Assembly: GCA_046050465.1 (NCBI GenBank)
Contig: JBJOPS010000023.1
Coordinates: 8,990-72,989 of the forward strand
DNA length: 64,000 nucleotides
Source: Egaibacter sp046050465
Lineage (GTDB): Bacteria; Pseudomonadota; Gammaproteobacteria; Burkholderiales; Burkholderiaceae_C
Direction of reading: 5' to 3'
Shown: piece after piece, positions 27,281-35,954 of the stretch
How positions within the stretch are numbered: the stretch's first letter is position 1
Layout: every line of letters begins with the position of its first letter
Translations under genes and position numbers: made by a program
Notes under the pieces: generated by a model
The model's database searches: none
What the model was told of the DNA's origin: nothing
What the model saw: only the letters and a program-made list of their open reading frames with translations

Positions 27281-27793
27281 TTGAATGTCGTGATGGATTG
27301 GTTTGACAACGCGCCGCGGCGTGTGATGGCGGTGCTGTGTCTGGCTTGCGTGGCCTTGCTGGCATTCGGCATGTATTTGCAGCATGTGGTGGGGCTGGAG
27401 CCCTGTCCGATGTGCATCGTGCAACGGTATGCTCTTGTTTTGATAGCTATCTGCGCAGGTTTGACGAGCGCCGGCACTCGAAAAAGCGTGCAAATGACAG
27501 GCTCTATCGTGCTGGTGCTGCTGGCCTGTGCGGGCGCCTTTGTAGCGGCCCGCCAGAGCTGGCTGCAGTGGTATCCGCCCGAGGTGGTGTCTTGTGGACG
27601 TGATCTTTACGGGATGATTGAGACTTTTCCCCTCAAACGCGCGCTGCCGATGATCTTTCGCGGTGGCGGCGATTGCACCCGGGTGGACTGGACGTTTCTG
27701 GGCCTGTCTATTGCCAACTGGTCGTTCCTGTGGTTTGGCGTAATGGCTTTGGTGGGTGCCGTGCTGGTCTGGCGCCAGGCACGTTATCGCTGA
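27281..27793 (+). CDS. dsbB: Disulfide bond formation protein B
   Basis: DsbB (170 aa) reoxidises DsbA in the periplasm and passes electrons to quinone. Four membrane helices are visible. The first periplasmic pair is in GLEPCPMCIVQRY (C42, C45), the second pair is C104 (VVSCGRD) and C131 (GGGDCTRVDW), and a quinone-contact Arg follows the first pair. A GAAGGA site favours the TTG start at 27281; the next ATG is 27293. Residues about 50-65 (ALVLIAICAGLTSAGT), in the second helix, are encoded by a short repeat of a type seen elsewhere in the window, so part of the helix and the following cytoplasmic turn is repeat-derived. Confidence 0.92.
   Translation: MNVVMDWFDNAPRRVMAVLCLACVALLAFGMYLQHVVGLEPCPMCIVQRYALVLIAICAGLTSAGTRKSVQMTGSIVLVLLACAGAFVAARQSWLQWYPPEVVSCGRDLYGMIETFPLKRALPMIFRGGGDCTRVDWTFLGLSIANWSFLWFGVMALVGAVLVWRQARYR
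27429..27475 (+). repeat. Short repeat copy inside dsbB (variant subfamily)
   Basis: GCTCTTGTTTTGATAGCTAT, then CTGCGCAGGTTTGACGAGCG. The first half shares the GTTTTRATAGCT head of the other copies; the second half differs. It is in frame in the coding sense. Confidence 0.6.
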
Positions 27794-27816
27794 CGACGCA
27801 GCGCGGTGACGCGACG

Positions 27817-29166
27817 TTAGCCGATTCTCTTAACGAGCACCTGGCTTTTGCGGTCCCAGTTGTACAGGCGCCTTCTGGCCTCGGGCAGGCGGTCCGGGTC
27901 GGCCTGCACAAAACCCCGTTTCAAAAACCAGTGCATGGTGCGGGTGGTCAGCACAAAAATGCTGTCCAGCCCCATGGCCTTGGCGCGCTGCTCCACCCGT
28001 TTGAGCACGCGCTCGCCATCACCCTGGCCCTGGGACTCGGGTGATACGGTGAGTGCCGCCATCTCACCGGTTTTGGACTCGGGGTAGGGGTACAGCGCGG
28101 CGCAGGCGAAGATGACGCCGTCGTGCTCCAGGATGGTGTAGTTCGCCACGTCGCGTTCGATCTCGGTGCGGCTGCGCTTGACCAGTGTGCCGTCTTTCTC
28201 GAACGGCTCGATCAGTTGCAGGATGCCGCCGACATCGTCCACAGAGGCTTCACGCAGGCTCTCCAGCTTTTCGTCCACCACCATGGTGCCAATGCCGTCG
28301 TGCACATACACCTCCAGCAAAATGGCACCGTCCACGTTGAACGGAATGATGTGGCTTCTTTCAACACCCGCCTTGCAGGCCTTTACGCAGTGCTGCAGGT
28401 AAAAAGCGGTGTCGGTGGGTACCAAAGCAGAGGGTAGTTTGGCCAGCAAACCTTCGGCAGTAGCCAGCGGCAGCTCGGTATCAATGGGGTTGTCTTCACT
28501 GACCGGTTGCAGGGCGTTCATGCCGATACCGGATATTTCGGTGAGGAAAATCAGCTTGTCGGCCTGCAACGCACCGGCAACCGAAGTAGCCACTTCTTCC
28601 ATGGTGAGGTTGAAGGCCTCGCCCGTGGGTGAAAAGCCAAACGGCGACAGCAGCACCATCGCACCCATGTCCAGCGTGCGGGTGATGCCCGCCACGTCCA
28701 CCTTGCGCACCAGCCCGGAGTGCTGAAAGTCAATGCCGTCGACAATACCCACGGGCCGGGCGGTGATGAAGTTGCCGGAGATCACGCGCACCGTTGAATC
28801 GGCCATCGGCGTGTTGGGCAGCCCTTGACTGAAGGCGGCCTCGATCTCGTAGCGCAGTTGCCCGGCGGCCTCCTGCGCGCAGTCCAGCGCCACTTCGTCA
28901 GTGATGCGGATGCCGTGCGAGTATTTGGGAGTGTGGCCCTTGGCCTTGAGCTGCTCGTTCACCTGCGGTCGAAAACCGTGCACCAGCACAATCTTCACGC
29001 CCATGCTCTGAATCATCGCCAGGTCTTGCGCCAGATGGTGCAGCTTTCCCGCTGCAATGGCTTCGCCCGCAATGCCCACCACAAAGGTCTGGTTGCGAAA
29101 TTTGTGGATGTACGGTGCGACCGAGCGGAACCACGGGACGAAGGTGAAATTAAAAACATTGCTCAT
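27817..29166 (-). CDS. argA: Amino-acid N-acetyltransferase (N-acetylglutamate synthase)
   Basis: ArgA (449 aa) acetylates glutamate with acetyl-CoA, the first step of arginine synthesis. Residues 1-290 are an amino-acid-kinase domain: VVGIAGEAIAAGKLHHLAQD, KIVLVHGFRPQVNEQL and ISGNFITARPVGIVDGIDF; it serves as a regulatory and arginine-binding module. Residues 300-449 are a GNAT domain: FACAALYPYPESKTGEMAAL, VSPESQGQGDGERVLKRVEQ (acetyl-CoA loop) and FFLKRGF-like HWFLKRGFVQAD. The length is typical. It converges on dsbB, and a 131-base gap to xdhB shows no further feature. Confidence 0.95.
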   Translation of the reverse strand: MSNVFNFTFVPWFRSVAPYIHKFRNQTFVVGIAGEAIAAGKLHHLAQDLAMIQSMGVKIVLVHGFRPQVNEQLKAKGHTPKYSHGIRITDEVALDCAQEAAGQLRYEIEAAFSQGLPNTPMADSTVRVISGNFITARPVGIVDGIDFQHSGLVRKVDVAGITRTLDMGAMVLLSPFGFSPTGEAFNLTMEEVATSVAGALQADKLIFLTEISGIGMNALQPVSEDNPIDTELPLATAEGLLAKLPSALVPTDTAFYLQHCVKACKAGVERSHIIPFNVDGAILLEVYVHDGIGTMVVDEKLESLREASVDDVGGILQLIEPFEKDGTLVKRSRTEIERDVANYTILEHDGVIFACAALYPYPESKTGEMAALTVSPESQGQGDGERVLKRVEQRAKAMGLDSIFVLTTRTMHWFLKRGFVQADPDRLPEARRRLYNWDRKSQVLVKRIG

Positions 29167-29297
29167 GGCGGCGGTGCAGGCATGGAGGATAGGGGGCTAA
29201 GTTCGTAACTGTAGCGGAGAACTGTGGCAAATCCGTCCACCGAGCGGCCTTGCGTTTCAGTAGCTCACAGGGGGTTCAACCGTAAATCAGGGTGTCA

Positions 29298-31631
29298 TTA
29301 CCCGTTCTTTAACGCCACCAGCACGTGTTCTGCTGTTGCCGGTGCAGTTAATTTCAATGGGCCGGTTGCTCCCGGATTCCTGTAGGTCTGCGCCACCGCG
29401 TCCCGCAACGCCTCATACACACTGATGGCCAGCATGAAGGGTGGCTCCCCCACAGCCTTGCTGCCAAACACGTTGTCTTCGCGATTCGACTGCGGCCAGA
29501 GCTCCACCTTGAAGTGTGCCGGAATGTCGCCAGTCGCGGGAATCTTGTAGGTGCTGGGCGCGTGGGTGCTCAGGTAACCCTTGTCGTTCCAGACCAGCTG
29601 CTCGGTGGTGAGCCAGCCCATGCCCTGCACAAAGCCGCCTTCGATCTGGCCGATGTCGATGGCCGGGTTGATGCTGCGCCCCACGTCGTGCAGGATGTCC
29701 ACTTTGAGCACGCGGCTCTCGCCGGTGAGGGTGTCGATGGCCACTTCGGTACAAGCCGCGCCGTAGGCAAAGTAATAAAACGGCCTGCCGGTGAGCGTGG
29801 CCTTGTCGTAGTGGATTTTGGGTGTGCGGTAAAAGCCGTCGCTCCAGAGCTGGATGCGGTTGGCATAGGCCGCTTTCACCACGTCGTTGAAGCTGCGCGT
29901 GACCGTGGGCGAGATGACGTGCCCGCCCTCAAAGCGGATCGCACCGGCGCCGCAACCGTCCAGCCCGCCCACAAAGGCGGCCAGGTTGTCGCGCACATGG
30001 CGGGCTGCAAACTGCGCGGCGCGGCCGTTCAGGTCGGTTCCGGCCGATGCCGCCGTGGCCGATGCATTGGGCACCTTGCTGGTGTCGCTGGCCGTGGCCA
30101 GCACGCGCTCAAACGGCACGCCCAGCTCATCGGCCACGATCTGGGCGACCTTGGTGTTCAGGCCCTGGCCCATCTCGGTGCCGCCGTGGTTTACCTGCAC
30201 GCTGCCATCCGTGTACACATGCACCAGCGCGCCGGCCTGGTTGAACAGCGTGGCGGTGAAGGAAATGCCAAACTTGACGGGTGTCATGGCCAGCCCGCGC
30301 TTGATGACCGGGCTGCCGGAATTCCATGCCGAAATGGCCTTTCGCCTTTGTCGGTATTGCGTGGTCAGCTCCAGTTTTGATAGCAGAGGTTGCAAGATGT
30401 TGTCTTCCACCTTCATCTGGTAGTGGGTGGTGTTGCGTGTCTCCACGCCATACAAATTGCGCATGCGCACATCCAGCGGGTCCAGCCCCAGATGGCGGGC
30501 GATGTCGCTCATGATGGCCTCGATGATGATCACGCCCTGCGGCCCGCCAAAGCCGCGGTAGGCGGTGTGGCTTTGGGTGTTGAGCTTGCAGCGGTAGGAC
30601 GCAATGTCCACGTCTTCCAGAAAGTAGGCGTTGTCGCTGTGGAACACTGCGCGGTCAGCCACCGGACCACTCAGGTCAGCGCTGAAGCCGCAGTTCGCGG
30701 CCATCATCAGTTTGAGGCCGCTCAACAATCCGGTGTCGTCAAACCCTACCGTGTACTCATAAGCAAACGGGTGGCGTTTGCCGGTGACCATGAAGTCATC
30801 GTCGCGATCCATCCGCAGCTTGACCGGGTGTTTGAGCTTGTGTGCGGCCAGCGCGGCCCACACGGCCATGTGTCCGGCCTGCGTCTCCTTGCCACCAAAC
30901 CCACCGCCCATGCGTCGGCACTCCACGCGCACCGCGTGGTTGTCCAGCCCCAGCGCGTGGGATACCCAGTGCTGCACTTCGCCCGGGTGCTGCGTGCTGG
31001 AATACACCAGCCACTGGTTCTGCTCGCCAGGCACCACATAGGCCACCTGGCCTTCCAGATAAAAGTGCTCCTGCCCACCCACCTCCAGCGTGCCGCTCAG
31101 CGTGTGGGGCGCCCTGGCCAGCGCGGTGGTGGCGTCGCCGCGGGTGACAAACACGGGCGGCAAGACGTAGCTTTTGGCCGCCAGCGCGTCCTTGACACTC
31201 AGGATGGCGGGTAGCGTTTCGATGTTCAGTTTGACCTTGCGGGCAGCGCGGCGGGCCTGCATCACGGTGTCGGCCACCACCACGCCCACCACCTGGCCGA
31301 TGTGCTGCACGGTATCAATGGCAAAGATGGGCTCGTCCCCGGTGAACGACGCCAGAATCGGGTCGCCCGGAATGTCGCGGGTCAACAGCACATCGCGAAC
31401 GCCTGGCATGGCCAGCGCGGCGCTGGTGTCCACGCCCAGCAGCTTGCCATGCGCCACGGTGGACAAAACCGGTGCGGCGTACAGCGTGCCCTTGATCTCG
31501 GGGATGTCGTCTACATAAGTCGCCGCACCGGCCACCTGTGCACGGGCGCTTTCGTGGTGTTTGGAGTACCCCGCCGCGCTGGGCGACGCCTTGTCAGTTG
31601 GTAAAACTGGCAGTTTCTCAGGTGCGTTCAT
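29298..31631 (-). CDS. xdhB: Xanthine dehydrogenase, molybdopterin-binding subunit
   Basis: Large subunit (777 aa) of the two-subunit xanthine dehydrogenase, which hydroxylates hypoxanthine to xanthine and urate. Visible molybdenum-site blocks are MGGGFGGKETQAGHMAVW, AYRGFGGPQGVIIIEAIM (substrate Arg), VNHGGTEMGQGLNTKVAQIV, TSKVPNASATAASAGTDLNG and SKAVGEPPFMLAISVYEALR with the catalytic Glu. XdhA and XdhB overlap by 4 bases (ATGA at 31628), so they are coupled. No xdhC (cofactor insertion chaperone) gene lies in the window. The segment near 30369-30388 has the CAGTTTTGATAGC head seen in the short repeats, but it is too short to call. Confidence 0.95.
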   Translation of the reverse strand: MNAPEKLPVLPTDKASPSAAGYSKHHESARAQVAGAATYVDDIPEIKGTLYAAPVLSTVAHGKLLGVDTSAALAMPGVRDVLLTRDIPGDPILASFTGDEPIFAIDTVQHIGQVVGVVVADTVMQARRAARKVKLNIETLPAILSVKDALAAKSYVLPPVFVTRGDATTALARAPHTLSGTLEVGGQEHFYLEGQVAYVVPGEQNQWLVYSSTQHPGEVQHWVSHALGLDNHAVRVECRRMGGGFGGKETQAGHMAVWAALAAHKLKHPVKLRMDRDDDFMVTGKRHPFAYEYTVGFDDTGLLSGLKLMMAANCGFSADLSGPVADRAVFHSDNAYFLEDVDIASYRCKLNTQSHTAYRGFGGPQGVIIIEAIMSDIARHLGLDPLDVRMRNLYGVETRNTTHYQMKVEDNILQPLLSKLELTTQYRQRRKAISAWNSGSPVIKRGLAMTPVKFGISFTATLFNQAGALVHVYTDGSVQVNHGGTEMGQGLNTKVAQIVADELGVPFERVLATASDTSKVPNASATAASAGTDLNGRAAQFAARHVRDNLAAFVGGLDGCGAGAIRFEGGHVISPTVTRSFNDVVKAAYANRIQLWSDGFYRTPKIHYDKATLTGRPFYYFAYGAACTEVAIDTLTGESRVLKVDILHDVGRSINPAIDIGQIEGGFVQGMGWLTTEQLVWNDKGYLSTHAPSTYKIPATGDIPAHFKVELWPQSNREDNVFGSKAVGEPPFMLAISVYEALRDAVAQTYRNPGATGPLKLTAPATAEHVLVALKNG

Positions 31632-33211
31632 ACCGGCTCTCCTTCCAGCGTGAAGGCTTCCAGATTGATCTGTTGCATGCCCTGGCTTTCCAGCCAGAAG
31701 CGCTGCAGCAGGTTGCCCAGCACCTCACTGCGGTAGGCTGATGAGGCTCGCATGTCGGAAATGGGCTGAAACTCGGCGCGCAACGTGTCGATGGCACGTT
31801 TCACCGTGGCCAGATTCCACGGCTGGCCCACCAGTGCCGCCTGGGTTTTGACCGCCCGCACGGGCGTAGCCGCCACACCGCCTACGCCGATGGATGCTGA
31901 CATCACCTTTCCGCCGTCCAGATGGAGGTTCAGGGCCAGACAGACGGCTGAAATATCGTCATCAAACCGTTTGGAGATTTTGTACACCCGGGCCAGTTCG
32001 CCTGCCGTGGGTTTGGGCACTTTGATCCAGGCCAGCAGTTCATCCGCCGCCATCACGTTTTTGCGATAGCCGGTGTAAAGCTGTTCCAGCGGCATTTCTC
32101 GATGACCCATCTTCCCGCTTCTTTTGCTCATCAGCACCACGTTGGCTCCCAACGCAATCAGCATCGGCATCGAATCCCCAATCGGCGAGCCATTGGCCAC
32201 ATTGCCGCCCAGCGTGCCGGAGTTGCGCACCGGCAGGCCGGCAAACCGGTTGGCAAAGGTGCGCAACTGGGGGCGCTGGGCCACCAGCGCAGCAAACGCG
32301 TCGGTCAACGGCACGGCCGCGCCAATGGCCATGTGGTGCGGGTAGTCTTCCACCTGACGCAGCTCCTTCACCCGGGTGACGTCCAGCACTTGGCCGAACT
32401 GTATGTGCATTTTGGTCACCCACAGGCCCACGTCGGTGCAACCCGCCACCACTTGAGCATCCGGATGCGCAGACCGGGCGGCGAGCAGGGTGGACAGATT
32501 TCTGGGTGAAATATAAGCAAAATTGGCCTCCAGCCCTTGTTCAATATGCGTGAGTAGCTTCAATTTTTGTAGCAAACCGGATTCATCGACACGTACCGGA
32601 GGCAGCGAACCCATCTGCTGCGCCGCGTCCAGAATCGGCCGGTAGCCGGTGCAGCGGCACAGGTTGCCAGACAAATCTTCCTGCGCCAGTTCGCGGGTGA
32701 TGGTCGTGCCCTGGCAGACATGGTTCTGATACATGCCAAACAGGCTCATCACAAAGCCGGGCGTGCAAAAACCGCATTGCGAGCCGTGGCACTGCACCAT
32801 CGCCTCTTGCGCCGGGTGCAGGCGTGCGCCCCCACGCTCCGCCGCTGACGCGGGTCGCTGCCCCCCGTGGGGACTGCCCTCGCCTTGGGGCGGCCCGGCG
32901 GCGGGGCTGCCTTGATCGGCGATGTCTTCCACGGTCCACAGCGCCATGCCGTCGATGGAGTGCGCCATGCGGATGCAACTGTTGATGGCGCGGTAGTTCA
33001 GGTGGTCGCTGTCAGCCCCGCCTGCGGATGCGGGCGTCAGTTCTGCCAGTACCACGGTGCAGGCGCCGCAGTCGCCTTCGCCGCAGCCTTCCTTGGTTCC
33101 CGTGCAGGCCAGGTCTTCGCGCAGTACCTCCAGCAGGGTGCGGGTTGGCGGTACATTGGCCAACGAGACGATTTCCCCGCGCCGGATGAATTGAATGGTT
33201 TTGGTGTTCAT
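31628..33211 (-). CDS. xdhA: Xanthine dehydrogenase small subunit (FeS and FAD)
   Basis: XdhA (527 aa) carries the two [2Fe-2S] clusters and FAD that take electrons from XdhB to NAD+. First cluster: EGCGEGDCGACTVV (C43, C48, C51) plus C79. Second: CHGSQCGFCTPGF (C146, C149) plus NLCRCTGYRP (C185, C187). FAD domain from about 235: VVAGCTDVGLWVTK, NSGTLGGNVANGSPIGDSMP. Two stretches are foreign to the family: residues 101-128 (Gly/Pro/Gln-rich) between the cluster domains, and 212-232 (LLQKLKLLTHIEQGLEANFA) at the entry to the FAD domain. Both are encoded by repeat elements and sit at domain boundaries, so the enzyme may tolerate them. Confidence 0.93.
   Translation of the reverse strand: MNTKTIQFIRRGEIVSLANVPPTRTLLEVLREDLACTGTKEGCGEGDCGACTVVLAELTPASAGGADSDHLNYRAINSCIRMAHSIDGMALWTVEDIADQGSPAAGPPQGEGSPHGGQRPASAAERGGARLHPAQEAMVQCHGSQCGFCTPGFVMSLFGMYQNHVCQGTTITRELAQEDLSGNLCRCTGYRPILDAAQQMGSLPPVRVDESGLLQKLKLLTHIEQGLEANFAYISPRNLSTLLAARSAHPDAQVVAGCTDVGLWVTKMHIQFGQVLDVTRVKELRQVEDYPHHMAIGAAVPLTDAFAALVAQRPQLRTFANRFAGLPVRNSGTLGGNVANGSPIGDSMPMLIALGANVVLMSKRSGKMGHREMPLEQLYTGYRKNVMAADELLAWIKVPKPTAGELARVYKISKRFDDDISAVCLALNLHLDGGKVMSASIGVGGVAATPVRAVKTQAALVGQPWNLATVKRAIDTLRAEFQPISDMRASSAYRSEVLGNLLQRFWLESQGMQQINLEAFTLEGEPV
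32521..32574 (-). repeat. Dispersed short repeat inside xdhA
   Basis: Minus-strand copy GAAGCTACTCACGCATATTG, then AACAAGGGCTGGAGGCC. It encodes XdhA residues about 212-232 in frame, between the second iron-sulfur domain and the FAD domain. Confidence 0.85.
32824..32914 (-). repeat. GC-rich interspersed element inside xdhA
   Basis: Very GC-rich block on the minus strand (GCAGCCCCGCCGCCGGGCCG, then CCCCAAGGCGAGGGCAGTCCCC and CAGCGACCCGCG) that encodes the Gly/Pro-rich residues 101-128 of XdhA, absent from ordinary small subunits. Its composition resembles intergenic GC-rich elements common in Comamonadaceae; a related-looking block sits between cysD and cysN (about 16136-16190). Confidence 0.6.
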
Positions 33212-33352
33212 GACAGTGTCCTTGTGCGCGAGGGTAAAACAGGAGGCAAGGTCTGTCCATACGCGCTAGCATATGGCCCGGAAGATGACCCGGATACAAC
33301 CACAAATATGACCGGCCGCACAATAAGAAACGAATCCATGAGGAACGAATCC

Positions 33353-34906
33353 ATGACGACCCCCCGACTTCACCTCTGCGGCATTACCAAACGCTACCCT
33401 TCGGTAGTGGCCAACAGCGAGGTGTCGTTGACCGTCATGCCGGGTGAAACCCACGCGGTGCTGGGTGAAAACGGGGCCGGTAAATCCACATTGATGAAGA
33501 TTATCTACGGGGCGGTCAAGCCCGATGAAGGCAGTGTGATGTTCAACGGCCAGCCGGTGCACATTCGCAACCCGCAGGAAGCCCGTGCCATGGGCATCAG
33601 CATGGTGTTCCAGCATTTCAGCCTGTTTGACACCATCACTGTGGCTGAAAATGTCTGGCTGGGCCTGAGCAAAACGCTCACACTCGATGAAGTCACCCAC
33701 AGCATCACCGCCAAGGCGCAGGAGTATGGCCTGGACATTGACCCGGCGCGCCCGGTTCATACGCTGAGTGTGGGCGAGATGCAGCGCGTGGAGATCATCC
33801 GGGCTTTGCTGACCAACCCCAAATTGCTGATTCTGGACGAGCCCACATCGGTGCTGACGCCACAGGCGGTGGACAAACTGTTTGTGGTGCTCAAGAAACT
33901 GGCGTCCGAGGGTTGCAGCATTTTGTACATCAGCCACAAGCTGCACGAAATCCGCGAGCTGTGCACGGCGTGCACGGTGCTGCGCGGTGGCAAGGTAACC
34001 GGCGTATGCAACCCGGGTGAAGAGTCCAACGCCTCGCTGTCCAAACTGATGATTGGCGCCGAGCCGCCGCAGCTAACGCACCGTGAGCAAAAGCCGGGCT
34101 TGCCAGTGCTCACGGTGAACCGGTTGAACTTGCCCAAGGAAGATCAGTTTGGCGTCGACCTCGATGGCATTTCCCTGCAGGTTCAGGCGGGTGAGGTTGT
34201 GGGTATCGCCGGGGTATCTGGCAATGGTCAGAAAGAGCTGCTTTACGCGTTGTCGGGCGAAGATGTCCGCTCACCTGTCGGGTCCGTGCGCATGGGTGAG
34301 GTGGATGCCTCCCGCCTGCATCCGGGCGACCGGCGCAAACTGGGCTTGCACTTTGTGCCGGAGGAGCGTCTGGGCCGTGGCGCGGTGCCGACACTGGGGC
34401 TGGCGCACAACCTGCTGCTGACCCGAAACAATGCCCTGTCAAAGTCTGGCTGGATCAGGGTCAAGGCGCTGCAGACGCAGGCGGCAGACATCATTCGCCG
34501 CTTTAACGTCAAGGCGGGTGGACCCAACTCCGTGGCGCGGTCGCTGTCCGGGGGCAATCTGCAGAAATTCATCGTGGGACGCGAAATCGACGCGAACCCG
34601 AAGTTGCTGATCGTCTCGCAGCCGACGTGGGGCGTGGACGTGGGTGCTGCCGCACAAATTCGGGGTGAAATTCTGGCGTTGCGGGACAAGGGTTGCGCCG
34701 TGCTTGTGGTGAGTGAAGAGATGGACGAACTGTTCGAGTTGAGTGACCGGCTCCACGTGATCGCGAAAGGGCGACTGTCGCCTTGCGTGCCGATTGGGGA
34801 GGCCACGATTGAGAGAATTGGTGAATGGATGAGTGGTCTGTGGCATGAAGACGCGCAAGCGCATCTGGCGAGCAAGTCAATGGAGACTACCCATGCTGAA
34901 GTTTGA
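33353..34906 (+). CDS. Nucleoside ABC importer, double ATPase subunit
   Basis: A 517-residue ATP-binding protein with two fused ABC domains, the type paired with BMP/PnrA-like receptors. Domain 1 (about 5-235): Walker A GENGAGKST, signature LSVGEMQRVEIIRA, Walker B LLILDEPTSVL. Domain 2 (about 255-500): the A-loop region has GIAGVSGNGQKELL, signature LSGGNLQKFIVGRE, and Walker B is LLIVSQPTWGVD, with Gln in place of the catalytic Glu, as is usual for the second, degenerate site. The start at 33353 has GAGGA at correct spacing; the 15-base unit AACGAATCCATGA is duplicated just before it. It overlaps the next permease by 14 bases and heads a five-gene purine uptake operon. Confidence 0.93.
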   Translation: MTTPRLHLCGITKRYPSVVANSEVSLTVMPGETHAVLGENGAGKSTLMKIIYGAVKPDEGSVMFNGQPVHIRNPQEARAMGISMVFQHFSLFDTITVAENVWLGLSKTLTLDEVTHSITAKAQEYGLDIDPARPVHTLSVGEMQRVEIIRALLTNPKLLILDEPTSVLTPQAVDKLFVVLKKLASEGCSILYISHKLHEIRELCTACTVLRGGKVTGVCNPGEESNASLSKLMIGAEPPQLTHREQKPGLPVLTVNRLNLPKEDQFGVDLDGISLQVQAGEVVGIAGVSGNGQKELLYALSGEDVRSPVGSVRMGEVDASRLHPGDRRKLGLHFVPEERLGRGAVPTLGLAHNLLLTRNNALSKSGWIRVKALQTQAADIIRRFNVKAGGPNSVARSLSGGNLQKFIVGREIDANPKLLIVSQPTWGVDVGAAAQIRGEILALRDKGCAVLVVSEEMDELFELSDRLHVIAKGRLSPCVPIGEATIERIGEWMSGLWHEDAQAHLASKSMETTHAEV

Positions 34907-35954
34907 AGCGCGTCCCCAGCCATCGAGCGCCTGGAGTTACGGCTCACCGCTGCTGGCGCTGGGCATAACGGTCATCATCGGCATCATCATGTTTCTGGCG
35001 CTGGGCAAAGACCCGATGCGCGGGCTGGAAATGTTTTTCTGGCAACCCATCCGCAACGGCTATGCGGTGGGCGAACTGCTGGTGAAGGCCACGCCGCTGC
35101 TGATCATTGCGCTGGGGCTGGCGGTGTGTTTCCGCTCCAATGTCTGGAACATCGGGGCTGAAGGGCAATACATCATCGGCGCCATATTCGCTGGCGGTGT
35201 GGCCTTGCTGGCAGACAAGACTACCGGTGGCTGGATTGTGGTGCCCGTCATGCTGGCCGGTGTGCTGGGTGGCATGGTCTGGGCGGGTATCACGGCGCTG
35301 CTGCGGGATCGGTTCAATGCGAATGAAATTCTGGTCAGCCTTATGCTGGTTTATGTGGCCGTGCAGGTGTTGAGTTATCTGGTGGGCGGGCCGTGGAAAG
35401 ACCCGCAGGGGTTCAACTTCCCGCAAACCAAAACCTTTGAAGCGGCCACGCGCATTCCGCGCCTGTTTGAGGGCTCACGGGTGAGCATTGGTGTGGTGCT
35501 GGCCGTGTTGGGTGTGGTGGGCATGTGGATTTTCCTGTTTCGCACGCGGGCCGGGTTTGCGCTGCAAGTGGGGGGGCTGGCACCCGCCGCATCCCGATAC
35601 GCGGGTTTCTCGTCCCGCAAGGCGCTGTGGACGGCCTTGATGATCTCCGGCGGTGCGGCAGGCCTGGCGGGCGCGCTGGAAGTGGCAGGCCCCATTGGCC
35701 AGCTCACGCCTTATGTGCCTGCTGGGTATGGTTTTGCCGCCATCATCGTGGCCTATGTGGGGCGCCTGCACCCCATCGGCATGGTGTTCTCGGCCATTTT
35801 GATGAGCATGTTCTACATCGGTGGCGAGATGGCGCAGTCGCGCCTGGGGCTTACCAAGTCGCTGACCGGGGTGTTCCAGGGGTTGTTGCTGTTCAGCCTG
35901 CTGGCGTGTGACACGCTGGTGAACTACCGGCTTAAATTCAAGGGAGGCAAGTAA
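34893..35954 (+). CDS. Nucleoside ABC importer permease 1
   Basis: A 353-residue inner-membrane permease of the BPD_transp_2 family, partner of the double ATPase. Roughly nine to ten hydrophobic segments are present. Conserved blocks are LIIALGLAVCFRSNVWNIGAE, VWAGITALLRDRFNANEILV (ATPase-contact loop with NEI) and AGYGFAAIIVAYVGRLHPIG. The ATG at 34893 lies within the 3' end of the ATPase gene, and its stop shares a base with the next start, so the two permeases form a heteromeric channel from one coupled transcript. Confidence 0.93.
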   Translation: MLKFEARPQPSSAWSYGSPLLALGITVIIGIIMFLALGKDPMRGLEMFFWQPIRNGYAVGELLVKATPLLIIALGLAVCFRSNVWNIGAEGQYIIGAIFAGGVALLADKTTGGWIVVPVMLAGVLGGMVWAGITALLRDRFNANEILVSLMLVYVAVQVLSYLVGGPWKDPQGFNFPQTKTFEAATRIPRLFEGSRVSIGVVLAVLGVVGMWIFLFRTRAGFALQVGGLAPAASRYAGFSSRKALWTALMISGGAAGLAGALEVAGPIGQLTPYVPAGYGFAAIIVAYVGRLHPIGMVFSAILMSMFYIGGEMAQSRLGLTKSLTGVFQGLLLFSLLACDTLVNYRLKFKGGK

